A stretch of 64,000 nucleotides of DNA from Acidimicrobiaceae bacterium (GCA_003162475.1 PMOI01000004.1:367728-431727); one strand, 5' to 3'. Shown: positions 50,041 to 59,846, numbered from the stretch's first letter. Notes: generated by a model from the sequence alone, not told the origin. Numbers and translations are program-made.

Positions 50041-51616
50041 TGGGCGTGACGCGGGTCACGCCATTGTCATCCGTTTCAAGAGCCACATCACCGTAAGGCT
50101 GGAGAACCATCTCTTCACCTCCATCGTCACTTCTCCAGTCAGTGACAGCACGGGCAATGAGGGCATCCGATGTCCACGACGATTCAATCATCCACAGGTC
50201 ATATCCGGATTTGTGACTGTCAACCGCGTGCCACGAGCGCAAACTGCAGACGAGAAATTCGGTGTCACTGAGTATGTGGGGGATCCATTCCGGCATCGTG
50301 TTTCTCTTGGATCCATGCCCAAGTCTGAAAGGATTCTTAACGACTATGCCGACGACCCATTCTGAATCAACGAGGATCTCAGAATCTGGCGAAGCAACGA
50401 CAAATGCGACCGGAACGACTGAACGCAACTTCGTATCCCTCTTCGGATGTCCACGGGTCACTGACTTGTCAATTCTGGGACGAAAATGAATCCGTTCGTG
50501 AATTCCGAGTCGCTCGCATAACTCCCGGAGTGGATTGAGATCCAGTGGTATTCCCACCAGCTGGAAGGAAAGTTCGGCGTGCCAGATGGAGCGGTTCTTG
50601 TCTGCCGAGATAGAGGCAGTCAGTGTGTAGTAGCCATCATCGATTTCGTTGAAGTAGCACATCTCTTCGGAATGATGCGTTTCCATTCCTTCGTATCGCG
50701 TTGCCCAACTTTGGAGGGCTTCGCACAGTGATTGAGTTCCAAACCCATGCCAGTTGGCATGGGCCTGTTGAATGCTCCAACTTCCATTCGTGTTCACCCA
50801 GCCCATCTCCGCCATTTGGCGTATGACATCGAGTAAGCCGTTCTGACCATCAACTGACACTGCGATGTCAACCGAGACTCCAGAACCTCCAGCGGACGCC
50901 CAGTCAATGTCTGGCATTTCTGGAACGAACGTAAACATTCCAAAACCGCCGCCGGACGTGAACCACGAGGATCGGTGTCCGTCGGGATAGAGGAACTCAG
51001 TTTTCGATGAGGGCAAGTCGCCAGGTTTCACCTTCTTGATGTGCGATTGATGCTTAGGAGTCTCGTCGAGTAACACTTCACGATTCACTAACAAAGCCTG
51101 TTTCTTGTCGTGGAGAAGTTTGAGAAAATTGCCGCTCCATCCGAGTGCGTTCTCAATCTCAAGACCGGACACGAGAAGTACAGGACGATCCGACTTGTTT
51201 TTGACCTGCACGATCACGTCCTTGGTGAAGCCCACGTAACTCACGAGTATTCCCGTTACTGATGCAGGAACCGCAGCAAGGCGAGTAAAGAGTGAATCAA
51301 CGTCGTCGATATTCGCGGGATCTTTACGCCACTTTGTTTCGATGAGGTATATCTCGGTCCCGCGAGATGCAAAGAGATCGACCTGGCGTGGCCTTGCAGC
51401 TCTTGCCTTCTTCTCGACTTTGAAATGCTGAGCTTGAAAAAGCTTTCCAACGAACGGCTGGAAATTGTAACCACGTCGATGTGGATCCGTTTGATGCTTG
51501 AGTGCCTCGAACTCCTTAGGAAGGGCGGAAGAGTCTCTCATCTTCGGGCGTACTTGCTTGTCATAAATTGATAGTACGATAGGGGTGTGTCGAGCAGCTG
51601 CGATCCGCTTAAACAC
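50021..51616 (-). CDS. PD-(D/E)XK restriction-endonuclease-like protein with long uncharacterised C-terminus
   Basis: RRGYNFQPFVGKLFQAQHFKVEKKARAARPRQVDLFASRGTEIYLIETKWRKD: D...ExK motif. Confidence 0.75.
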   Translation of the reverse strand: MFKRIAAARHTPIVLSIYDKQVRPKMRDSSALPKEFEALKHQTDPHRRGYNFQPFVGKLFQAQHFKVEKKARAARPRQVDLFASRGTEIYLIETKWRKDPANIDDVDSLFTRLAAVPASVTGILVSYVGFTKDVIVQVKNKSDRPVLLVSGLEIENALGWSGNFLKLLHDKKQALLVNREVLLDETPKHQSHIKKVKPGDLPSSKTEFLYPDGHRSSWFTSGGGFGMFTFVPEMPDIDWASAGGSGVSVDIAVSVDGQNGLLDVIRQMAEMGWVNTNGSWSIQQAHANWHGFGTQSLCEALQSWATRYEGMETHHSEEMCYFNEIDDGYYTLTASISADKNRSIWHAELSFQLVGIPLDLNPLRELCERLGIHERIHFRPRIDKSVTRGHPKRDTKLRSVVPVAFVVASPDSEILVDSEWVVGIVVKNPFRLGHGSKRNTMPEWIPHILSDTEFLVCSLRSWHAVDSHKSGYDLWMIESSWTSDALIARAVTDWRSDDGGEEMVLQPYGDVALETDDNGVTRVTPINGKKD

Positions 51617-51649
51617 CGACCAATAGTCGGCGTTGGCTCTACCGGATAG

Positions 51650-52942
51650 CTAGGTATTCCTATCGCAGTATTTGAACTTCAGTCCACTTCCGCACGGGCA
51701 TCTTTCATTACGTGCGGCCTTGGGAAAGTTGACCTGACCAGCCTCTGGGTCAAACACCCCGTGCTCATGTCCTACTGATCGCATCAGCTCCGGGGAAGCA
51801 TCGATAGGTGGTTCCATGTAGATGTAGCGGTAATCGATATAGCCATCTCCCACAATGTGCCCGACGGCAAGAAGAGACGTGATGGAATTTCCCTGCAATC
51901 CAATTTGCTTGGCTCGTACACATGCGAGAGAGGCAAGCTTGGCATCGAAGTGCTCGATATCTTCGAACAAATCAGACGGTGAACAGCCGAAAACAAACAG
52001 CCGCTCGCTGTTGAACATCCATGCGCCTGACGCCCACGGTCTGTCACGAATCTCCGAGCGCTTTCTCAGAATCCATCGACCTGCTTCAACTTGCATGCCA
52101 GGTGGTACGTCATCGAGAAATTCCAGAATACGTCGCGTGTCCCCAATCGGCACTTGAAGTAATTGCCCCGATTCTTCTGGCCAGATCCTCTCAAGGAGTT
52201 GGCGATAGAGCGCTGCACCCGTCGGGTCGTTGAGGGAATCTGCCGTCAGCCAGGGACGACTTCTTGTTCCTCCAGCGGCTGCGTACTTAGCATCCGCTTG
52301 GACCATCTGTTCAAATCGTTCAGCTTCATAGCCAAGTCTCGGACACACGTTCGGTCCAGCTTCGAGCACGCGCTCCACGTAAATCAACAGACCGGTTACG
52401 GAGCGGATGGCATGGTTGAGCATTAGCCAATCGTCAGTCGTAATCCAGAACGCGTCGGTTCTGGTCGGTTGAGTTCCGTCCATTTCTGGGTGGTCCACCA
52501 CGATGATGGTTTGCCAGTCTGATACATCCATGTCCAGCGGAAGGCCAACCCTTTCTCGAACTTCCGGGCTCCAATCCTCTGCGCGCACAGGAAACGCAGT
52601 GACAATCTCTCCCGCCTTTTGCTGTTCGCTAATCTGTCGTCGAGTTCCCTTCCCCTGTCGATAAGCGCGTTCTCCATGTTTGGCTAACCAGGACTCACCA
52701 GTTTCTGAGCGAGAGACTGGATCACGGGTCTTCACTTGAAGGATTGCCCCGTGTCCATTTGAAATAAGCAGCCCATCTCCGACTTCCCGACTGCCGCCAG
52801 CTCCCTTGGAAAGTACTGGAACGGTGTAAACGAAATCAGCGACGCCCAGACGAGCCGCAATTTTGCGTACGTCATGTTCTATGGCGTTTCCATAGCTCAT
52901 CTCGTCGGTCATTGATTGATGGTAACTAATGGGTGTGACCAT
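51650..52942 (-). CDS. SEC-C motif protein with Mrr/QxK-like N-terminal domain
   Basis: C-terminal NERCPCGSGLKFKYC; N-terminal GDGLLISNGHGAILQVKTRD resembles D...QxK nuclease core. Confidence 0.75.
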   Translation of the reverse strand: MVTPISYHQSMTDEMSYGNAIEHDVRKIAARLGVADFVYTVPVLSKGAGGSREVGDGLLISNGHGAILQVKTRDPVSRSETGESWLAKHGERAYRQGKGTRRQISEQQKAGEIVTAFPVRAEDWSPEVRERVGLPLDMDVSDWQTIIVVDHPEMDGTQPTRTDAFWITTDDWLMLNHAIRSVTGLLIYVERVLEAGPNVCPRLGYEAERFEQMVQADAKYAAAGGTRSRPWLTADSLNDPTGAALYRQLLERIWPEESGQLLQVPIGDTRRILEFLDDVPPGMQVEAGRWILRKRSEIRDRPWASGAWMFNSERLFVFGCSPSDLFEDIEHFDAKLASLACVRAKQIGLQGNSITSLLAVGHIVGDGYIDYRYIYMEPPIDASPELMRSVGHEHGVFDPEAGQVNFPKAARNERCPCGSGLKFKYCDRNT

Positions 52943-53010
52943 AAGAAGGCCTTTAGTTACGGCGATTCGAAGAGACTTGCATAGTGGTTGATGACGTCAG
53001 CGTGCTCGGG

Positions 53011-56000
53011 CTACAAATCGAGTCCGAAGTCGTGGTCGGGCGGCTCCAAGGGACCTTCGCCGGAGAACACGTAGTCGGGTTTCGCCGATGCAGTGAGTGC
53101 GTTGGCTCTCATTGCAGCACCGAGGACTCGACCTCGCTGAGCCTCTTGTTCGTGGTTAACAGGTGCATCGTCGAAGATCGTGTCAGGGTTGTCAATACCC
53201 CAGCGATCTAAGAAGGTCGCGCCAGCGAGGACTTCCCACATCCATTGTTGGTAGCTTTCGTCCGCATCGGGAGCGTCGCCGAAGTCCGACACCCAGGCGT
53301 CGCCGCGTTCAATAGCCATCGTGGCGAGTTCGCAGGCCCGCTGCTCGATGGCGTCGGCCCGGTCGTTCAGCGCGCGCACGACATCGGGATCGGTGATCCC
53401 GCTGGGACGCGCAAAAATGCCGGCGACGAAGTCGCTCGCACTCGGGGCGCGGTAGCCGACGCCCGTCAGGTAGCAATCAATGCGGTGGTACAAGACACTG
53501 GCGACGTCCTCGGCGTCATCGAACGAACGACCCGTGACCAGCGTCGGGAGATCGGTGCCACTATCGAAGCCCCGACTCTCTGCGTCTCGTAATTGCGCGA
53601 GCAGCGCTGAGTACGCGGAGGAAGTTTTAGCTTGGACGAGCTCAGCGTCGCTGAGTCCCGCCTCGCGAAGTGCTTTCTCCCAGCGTCCGCCTTCGGCCAC
53701 CGCGACGATAGTGTCGTACTCGGCGACCAGCGCGGCGATCGACTGGGTCTGGGATCGACGGATCAGGTCAGTAGCCGACACGTCGGCTCCCTCGTGGCGC
53801 AGTACCCCGGCGAGCACGTCGAGGGCGCTCTGCGTCTCGGCCATCCCGTCGTGGCCAGTCGACGGATCAGGGTCGTAGTGGGTGTCCACGTAGAGGTGGT
53901 TGGACTGCGAACCTCGCGTCAGTGACACGTACAGCACTTCACGGGTAGAAGTGGGGCTCGCGAAGGCGTGGGCGGTATCAACGGTGCGCCCCTGGGCGCG
54001 ATGGGCCGTCGAGGCGTAGGCCAGTTCGACGTTCTTGGCGACGTAGTTGGCCGGCAAGACCACCGAGCCGTGACCACTCACCCGGGTGACAGTCATGGAG
54101 CCATCCCGGTGCATAGCCGCGACGGTCCACACGTCGCCGTTCTTGACCCAACTGGTGTCTGTTCTCAGGCGGCGGTCGTTCTCGCGGGTGACGACGAGGT
54201 CGTTCACCCCCGCCGTCATGGCTCCCGCGACGTCGATCCCCTCTTCGCTGACGTAGCCACCGGTGACCCGAGCGCTCCGGGCGCGAGCGTTGAGCTCGTT
54301 GACTGTGGCGGTGTCGCTGGCCAGCATCAACGAGTGCAGCCCATGATCGCTGTCACTCTTCCAGGCGTCGTAGAGCGCGTCGAGCATGTCGTCACGGGTG
54401 CCCTCTGCGACGCGCCCGTGCGCGGCGTAAGTCGCCAGAGCCGCGTGGGTGCCGAGGCGCACCCCGAGGCTGGCCTCCTTCTCCCACGCCGCCGCGAAGC
54501 GGCGGACGTCAGCCAGCGTGGGCGCATCCTCTGCGCGTTCTCGCACCAGGGTGCGGAACATTCCTCCGGCGTCCACACTGGAGAGTTGGGCTCCGTCGCC
54601 GACGAGGACTACTTTGGCCTTCGCGTCGAGGGCGGCCGACGTCAGTTCATCCAGCGCGAACGTCGAGGCCAAACTGGCCTCGTCCACCACGACCAGTTGA
54701 CCGGCGCGAAGAGTCCAGTGCGCCAGGGCCTCCTCGCGCCGGCGAATCTCTTCACGCAGTCGGGGGCTAGGACGTCGTCGCGCGAGGGTGCCCCGACGGG
54801 CCCGCTCGCGAAGTTCTCGGAGCTCGCGAACCCGCTGGCCGTGCTGGCGGTGTTCGTAGAGCCACTTGGCGAGATTGTCTGTGTCAATGCCCATGTCCTC
54901 GCCCAGAACTTCGGCGGCGGCGGCCGACGGCGCGAGACCGATGACCGAGCCGGCATTGTGCTCCGCCTCCCAGGCGGCGCGGAGTCCCGCCATGGCCGTC
55001 GACTTGCCCGTGCCCGCGGGTCCCACCAGAAGATCGAGCGAGCGACCAGAGGTCGTGATCTGCTCGACGCAGTGCGCCTGGTCGATCGAGAGCGTGAAGG
55101 TTCGCCCAGGGAGTCGCCGCTTGGTCGTGGCGAGCACGGTAGCGCTCGCCACCACGGGCGCGTCGAGGCGCTCGGCCGCATCGAGCAGACGGGCTTCGGC
55201 GTTGAGCAGCGTCGTCGAGGTGTAAATCCGGTGGCCGCTGCCTTCGAACTTCGAGCTGCCGTCAGCACGCAGCAAGAAGCGAGGCGTGTGGTGCAGGTGG
55301 GGCGTGGTGATCAACAGCGCCTGGGTCACGGCCAGGTCTGTCGCGCGAGTAGACGTGAGAAGGCGCTCAGCCGGCTCGCGAAAGCGCACCCCCTGCATCT
55401 GGCGAAAGACCTCTGCTTGGAGGTTGGCCCGAGAGAACGTCGGGCGCTTGGTGCTCACGACGTCGAGGGCCGCGTGAGCGACGTCGAGCAGGATCTCGTC
55501 CTCGAAATCGTTGCTCGTGAAGACTGCGACGTCCCGACCCCCCAGCTCGTGGACCCACGACAGTGGTTCGTCGTCGAGGTAGAGCGCGGCTCGAGTGGCC
55601 CACTCTTTCGTCAGATCTCCGAGGTTTCGACCCTTCTTCGCCCGTCGGGTAGCGAGCGTGGCCGTCTGGCGAAGTTTGATCACTTCGACATCGGTCGGGG
55701 CGCGACCGTGATCGTCCTCGAACTGGATGATCAGTCGATTCTTAGCGTCGACGATGGCGGTGGTGCGCTGGGAGAACTCATCCATGAGGACCGTGGAGAC
55801 ACCCGCCACCTCCCACTTCGGGGCGGTGCTGGAACGCCGGGTGTGGGCCTCCCACTCCCAGCCGAGTTCGCCGGTCAGTAGATCAGAGAGCACACCCTGG
55901 TGCATTTCGGAGAGCATCACCGTGGAGGCGAAGAGTTGACGGCTATCGAGGGTGCGCCAGAGGCCGTCACTGGTGGCCTGGGCCCGATTGAGCACGACCA

Positions 56001-56577
56001 CATGGTCGTGGAGTTGGGGATCGCCGTCGCGCGAATCGAAGTGGGTGAAGCTCGCCGCCACCACTCCCACGATGTCCTCCTCGACGCAGCCTTGCTGGCC
56101 GGAGCGAGTGTGAAACACGTCGCGCTCGGCGTGGGCGAGGACCTCGGCGAGGGCCTGTTGGTGGCACCGGTAGATCACTTGGCGAGTCTCTCTGTCGGCC
56201 AGAGCCCAGGCCACCGACACGCTCTTGGAAGGGCTGAACGTGAGGTCGAAACCTCCGACCGCCTTCGCCCCCGGAGCCCTGCCGAGTTTCTCCCCGGTGA
56301 GGGGATCGGCGCAGTCCTGGAGCATCCGCTGGAGGTGCTCTGGCGTGACGGTCTGCCCGACGGCAACGCCACGACCCTCGTCGAGCCCGACCAGTCCGGC
56401 ACCGAGAAAGACTCCCGGGGGAGTGCCGGTCTCTGAGTAGTAGCGAACGAGGTCCGACTTGTCGGTGCCTTCGGGACCGTCGCCGACGGCGATGGATTTG
56501 AGGAGGTACTTGTAACCCGCTCCGATGCTGAGACGTCGAATCGTCATCATGGGGTCGACGCATCCTTCTCGGTACAA
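53011..56577 (-). CDS. MobF (TrwC/TraI-type) relaxase-helicase
   Basis: GGFDLTFSPSKSVSVAWALAD, histidine triad DPQLHDHVVV, Walker A GPAGTGKST, VVDEASLAS, STAHRAQGRTVDTA. Confidence 0.93.
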   Translation of the reverse strand: MYREGCVDPMMTIRRLSIGAGYKYLLKSIAVGDGPEGTDKSDLVRYYSETGTPPGVFLGAGLVGLDEGRGVAVGQTVTPEHLQRMLQDCADPLTGEKLGRAPGAKAVGGFDLTFSPSKSVSVAWALADRETRQVIYRCHQQALAEVLAHAERDVFHTRSGQQGCVEEDIVGVVAASFTHFDSRDGDPQLHDHVVVLNRAQATSDGLWRTLDSRQLFASTVMLSEMHQGVLSDLLTGELGWEWEAHTRRSSTAPKWEVAGVSTVLMDEFSQRTTAIVDAKNRLIIQFEDDHGRAPTDVEVIKLRQTATLATRRAKKGRNLGDLTKEWATRAALYLDDEPLSWVHELGGRDVAVFTSNDFEDEILLDVAHAALDVVSTKRPTFSRANLQAEVFRQMQGVRFREPAERLLTSTRATDLAVTQALLITTPHLHHTPRFLLRADGSSKFEGSGHRIYTSTTLLNAEARLLDAAERLDAPVVASATVLATTKRRLPGRTFTLSIDQAHCVEQITTSGRSLDLLVGPAGTGKSTAMAGLRAAWEAEHNAGSVIGLAPSAAAAEVLGEDMGIDTDNLAKWLYEHRQHGQRVRELRELRERARRGTLARRRPSPRLREEIRRREEALAHWTLRAGQLVVVDEASLASTFALDELTSAALDAKAKVVLVGDGAQLSSVDAGGMFRTLVRERAEDAPTLADVRRFAAAWEKEASLGVRLGTHAALATYAAHGRVAEGTRDDMLDALYDAWKSDSDHGLHSLMLASDTATVNELNARARSARVTGGYVSEEGIDVAGAMTAGVNDLVVTRENDRRLRTDTSWVKNGDVWTVAAMHRDGSMTVTRVSGHGSVVLPANYVAKNVELAYASTAHRAQGRTVDTAHAFASPTSTREVLYVSLTRGSQSNHLYVDTHYDPDPSTGHDGMAETQSALDVLAGVLRHEGADVSATDLIRRSQTQSIAALVAEYDTIVAVAEGGRWEKALREAGLSDAELVQAKTSSAYSALLAQLRDAESRGFDSGTDLPTLVTGRSFDDAEDVASVLYHRIDCYLTGVGYRAPSASDFVAGIFARPSGITDPDVVRALNDRADAIEQRACELATMAIERGDAWVSDFGDAPDADESYQQWMWEVLAGATFLDRWGIDNPDTIFDDAPVNHEQEAQRGRVLGAAMRANALTASAKPDYVFSGEGPLEPPDHDFGLDL

Positions 56578-56666
56578 CCCCTTGTAAGGGCCACCGTAGC
56601 ACTAGTGCCAGACGTGTGAGCCAACAAATAAAAGTGAACGCATAGAGCGGGGAAAGAAAGCGGACT

Positions 56667-56737
56667 GAGAAGCAGGAGGTAGCAAGGCCGAAAAGGGAAG
56701 TCGGATGGAGATAGAGAAGCAGGAGGTAGCAGAGCCG
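56667..56737. repeat. imperfect direct repeats (24 bp, 47-bp period) upstream of relaxase gene; oriT candidate region
   Basis: gagaagcaggaggtagcaaggccg (56667-56690) and gagaagcaggaggtagcagagccg (56714-56737). Confidence 0.6.
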
Positions 56738-56803
56738 ACAGAAGGACGAAAGAGGGGAGGGATATTTAAGATGATGTGGGCCAGGACAACGACGGCGACG
56801 TTG

Positions 56804-56831
56804 ATAGGTCTGTCCCAATAGGTCTGTCCCA
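56804..56831. repeat. 14-bp tandem duplication
   Basis: ATAGGTCTGTCCCA twice in tandem. Confidence 0.7.
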
Positions 56832-56854
56832 ACAGGCTCGATGGAACCTTGATC

Positions 56855-56914
56855 CCCTCGGTTGTGGGTTCGATTCCCCTGACCTCCACTCTGACCTCCA
56901 CTCTGACCTCCACC
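56855..56914 (+). repeat. tRNA/tmRNA-like 3' end fragment followed by triplicated 12-bp unit
   Basis: cctcggttgtgggttcgattccCCTGACCTCCACT: T-loop GGTTCGATTCC and acceptor-like end; CTGACCTCCACT at 56879, 56891 and CTGACCTCCACC at 56903. Confidence 0.5.
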
Positions 56915-57087
56915 GTCGCGTCTGAAGACTCCGTCAGGCAGTCCCGAACGCTCCCTTAATTTGAGTCGTACGCTCGATTCTCAGTTGATTGTGAGAGCGT
57001 TCATGACCTTGCCCACTTGAATGCCTCAAGCGGGTGCTGTGTTACAGGGAGCGCACCCGGCAAATGTTGTTCGCCGACCCGCTACTT

Positions 57088-59289
57088 CTACGGATTACTG
57101 ACAACTGCGGATAGCACTTCCACCATGCCCACAGGCTTGAAATTTTCGGTCACCATACTTTCGATAATGAGGTTCACGAATCCTTCGTACTTGACCAATT
57201 CGATACAGTTGTCGCTCACGAACTTTTTGAGCACAGCCCGACCTGGAAAAGTCTTAACCCATTCACCTTGATCAAGCGCAGTCTGAAACCCATTTCGAAT
57301 TTCGCTCTCCCGAGACTCGAGCCAAGTCACGTCAGCAAGCTCCGACTTAGCCCCTTCGATCCGTTCATAGCTACCAATTATCGAAGGCAATAATGCATTT
57401 GCTGGCGATGCTAAATTTCCACCTTTGATTACGACGCTCTGCACGAGCCGATCGTTAACCTCCGCCTGCAGCCGCCGCTGAACCAAGTCTTCGAGCGTCC
57501 CCGCGGCGGCCACCTTCAGTGCTGCCTCGACGCTCGCAACACTATCGAGCGCCATCGACCCTACCGACGACAAAGCTTTCAATATGTGGGGTGCAGACAA
57601 TAGATAATTCTCAATGTGATATGCATCCCACGACAGTACGTGCGTCCCAGTTTGCATCTCAGCAGAGGGCGTCGAATCACGATCCGTGATGGCGTAGTAC
57701 TTGTCAGTCAGACCGACCTGTTCTGCGGTTCTAGCGAGCACGCCATACAAGTCATTTACCCGACCTTTTGAACCGCCGCTAACCAAAGTAACTCGTTCTG
57801 CCAGGCCGGGGAACAGACGCTGAACCACAGTTACATCGAATTCGGTACCTGCCTCACCTTCGAAGATAAGCACCTTGGCAAATGGTCGGTAGGCGGCAAG
57901 ATCTCCCACAAGATCAACCAGTACCGCTTGGAGCTCATCTTCAGCGACCAGCAGAACCTGATTGTTACCAGGCTCGATATTGACGGCATTCGTCATGTGG
58001 TAGACGGAGTAATTTGGATTACCCACAGCATGCCTCAAGAGGGCATCGGAGTGAGTAACCAGCCAGACCTGGTTGTCGTTAGATTGCGCCAGATGACGGT
58101 AGTAGAAGTCGGGCAAATTTACCAACAATGCTGGATTAAGGTGCATTTCTGGTTCATCGAAGAGGATCGTCGAATGGTGAGGCGTAGAGTTCCTCAATCG
58201 GAGATACCCGTACAGGATCTCCTTCTCGCCAGAACTGAGATCATTTATGTCGTGGCGCTCTCCAGTAGACAGCTCAACTGGGAATGACATATTGCCTTGC
58301 TCATCAATTTGAATCCCGAGGTAACTCTTATGGGGGAAGAATGTCCGAAAGAGTTCTTTTAGAGTTTCATTCAGACTCGAAGCGTCTGTGGAAGCCACAC
58401 CGGCCTCTTTGGCGACAAGATCCCGAACATATGTGGCTACGAGTTCGGACTTAACATTCGCATACTTAGCTTGGTAATTGTAGAGGGTTTGAGTCCGGCG
58501 CTGCCCTTCGATTGCCTTAAGGTCAAGGTTGATGCCGCCCAAACCCTCACGTGTATAAATCCTTTGTGAACTATGAAAGTCTATGATCCCCAAATCATCT
58601 GGTTGAAAAGTCTGAAAGACGACTCGCGCAACAAGCGAGTTTGAGATGTTGATTGCGCTATTCGGTTCTATTGACAGACTCAGAGAATGGGTTGATGCGT
58701 TCAACTCCGTTGCGAGAAGCGCTGCCGTTTGTTGAGTCTGCTGAGCGACTACCGGTGCGAGTTGAGGATATTGCGCCGTATACGCCAGATTGCTGAATAG
58801 AAATATCTCAAGTGGTTGTCTCGTAACTTCCGCCCAGATGATCGGCTCGAGTACTTGGTATGCGTTGTCCAGAAGATAGCGTTTCTCATCGTCCGCCAGC
58901 TCGATCGTTGCCGATATCCGAACCGGAAGAGTCTTATTACGAAATAGGGCCGACATATCGTTTGGTGCCATCTGAAACTCGCCAAACCACTGCATAGATT
59001 CATTAGTCTGATAACCACCGTAGGCACTCTTTAGCAGCCGAATTGCATCCAGGACCTGTGACTTCCCACACCCGTTCGGTCCGGCGATTATCACCATCTT
59101 TGCTAAGGAGTTCACTTCAAAACGCGCGATGGCTCGAAAATTGGTTATCTGGAGTTGCTGGAACCGCACGGCGAAGAGTTCCTTTCCTCCGAGAATCGTT
59201 GACCGGATGCTATAACACCTGGGTTGCTTCAGTTGCTGTAGCCGCGCGGATGCTGTCGAACGCATTTCTATCGACCGATCCCAACTCAA
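57088..59289 (-). CDS. AAA ATPase fused to TOPRIM/DUF4435-like domain (OLD-like; candidate merged PARIS AriA-AriB)
   Basis: RFQQLQITNFRAIARFEV, IIAGPNGCGKS, LSSGEKEILYGYLRL, STILFDEPEMHLNP; C-terminal KVLIFEGEAGTEFD, AITDRDS, WDAYHIENYLL. Confidence 0.85.
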   Translation of the reverse strand: MSWDRSIEMRSTASARLQQLKQPRCYSIRSTILGGKELFAVRFQQLQITNFRAIARFEVNSLAKMVIIAGPNGCGKSQVLDAIRLLKSAYGGYQTNESMQWFGEFQMAPNDMSALFRNKTLPVRISATIELADDEKRYLLDNAYQVLEPIIWAEVTRQPLEIFLFSNLAYTAQYPQLAPVVAQQTQQTAALLATELNASTHSLSLSIEPNSAINISNSLVARVVFQTFQPDDLGIIDFHSSQRIYTREGLGGINLDLKAIEGQRRTQTLYNYQAKYANVKSELVATYVRDLVAKEAGVASTDASSLNETLKELFRTFFPHKSYLGIQIDEQGNMSFPVELSTGERHDINDLSSGEKEILYGYLRLRNSTPHHSTILFDEPEMHLNPALLVNLPDFYYRHLAQSNDNQVWLVTHSDALLRHAVGNPNYSVYHMTNAVNIEPGNNQVLLVAEDELQAVLVDLVGDLAAYRPFAKVLIFEGEAGTEFDVTVVQRLFPGLAERVTLVSGGSKGRVNDLYGVLARTAEQVGLTDKYYAITDRDSTPSAEMQTGTHVLSWDAYHIENYLLSAPHILKALSSVGSMALDSVASVEAALKVAAAGTLEDLVQRRLQAEVNDRLVQSVVIKGGNLASPANALLPSIIGSYERIEGAKSELADVTWLESRESEIRNGFQTALDQGEWVKTFPGRAVLKKFVSDNCIELVKYEGFVNLIIESMVTENFKPVGMVEVLSAVVSNP

Positions 59290-59846
59290 ATGTCAGCGAC
59301 CATGTCAGCGACGGGGGCGAGTCCAGCTGAAACGTGCTGAATCTTAATTCTTCTCTAGCTCTTTAATCCCTTGGCTTTACGAGTTAGCGCGAACTGTTAT
59401 GAACACGTCCGGACGGCATGACACGCAAGAGGTCACGGACTAACATTCCGAGCCGCCCAATCCCGGACTCGCCATTAGATCGTGCACGTCGGCCCACGGT
59501 CTCGAACCCACACGGCCTAATCAAGCCGCCAGTGAGGGTGCAGAACCGTTAAGTCGGGCCCCCGACACCAATCAGACCTATTGGAACCGTGACGTCGGTC
59601 AACTGACGCGAGCGCTCTGTAACCAAAGCAGTAGTTGGCATCGTTAAGAACTGACTACTGCGAACCCGTTGGTTGACTCGACTGTTCGGAACGAACACGA
59701 TGAAGCGGTCGGTAGCAAGATGTTGTGAATACGTTGTTACAGGATTCTGCTAGCGATAGATGAGGAGGCACGACCATGTGGACGACGAGTGACATTCAGC
59801 GACTATGTGAGGTTTACCTTGAGTCCTTCATGCCGCTTGGTCCAAA

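Noticed and set aside
53968-55881. 637-aa plus-strand ORF
   Set aside because: Antisense to the clearly coding MobF relaxase; high-GC shadow ORF with R/G/H-rich composition and no domain.
57088-59289. Gabija (GajA) assignment
   Set aside because: No UvrD-like GajB gene adjacent, and the C-terminus has DUF4435-like DRD/ENYLL motifs rather than the typical GajA arrangement; left as PARIS/OLD-like.
59491-59530. Possible additional tRNA fragment (ggcccacggtctcgaacccacacggcctaatcaagccgcc)
   Set aside because: Has a GTTCGA-like core on the minus strand but the T-stem does not pair; too weak to call.
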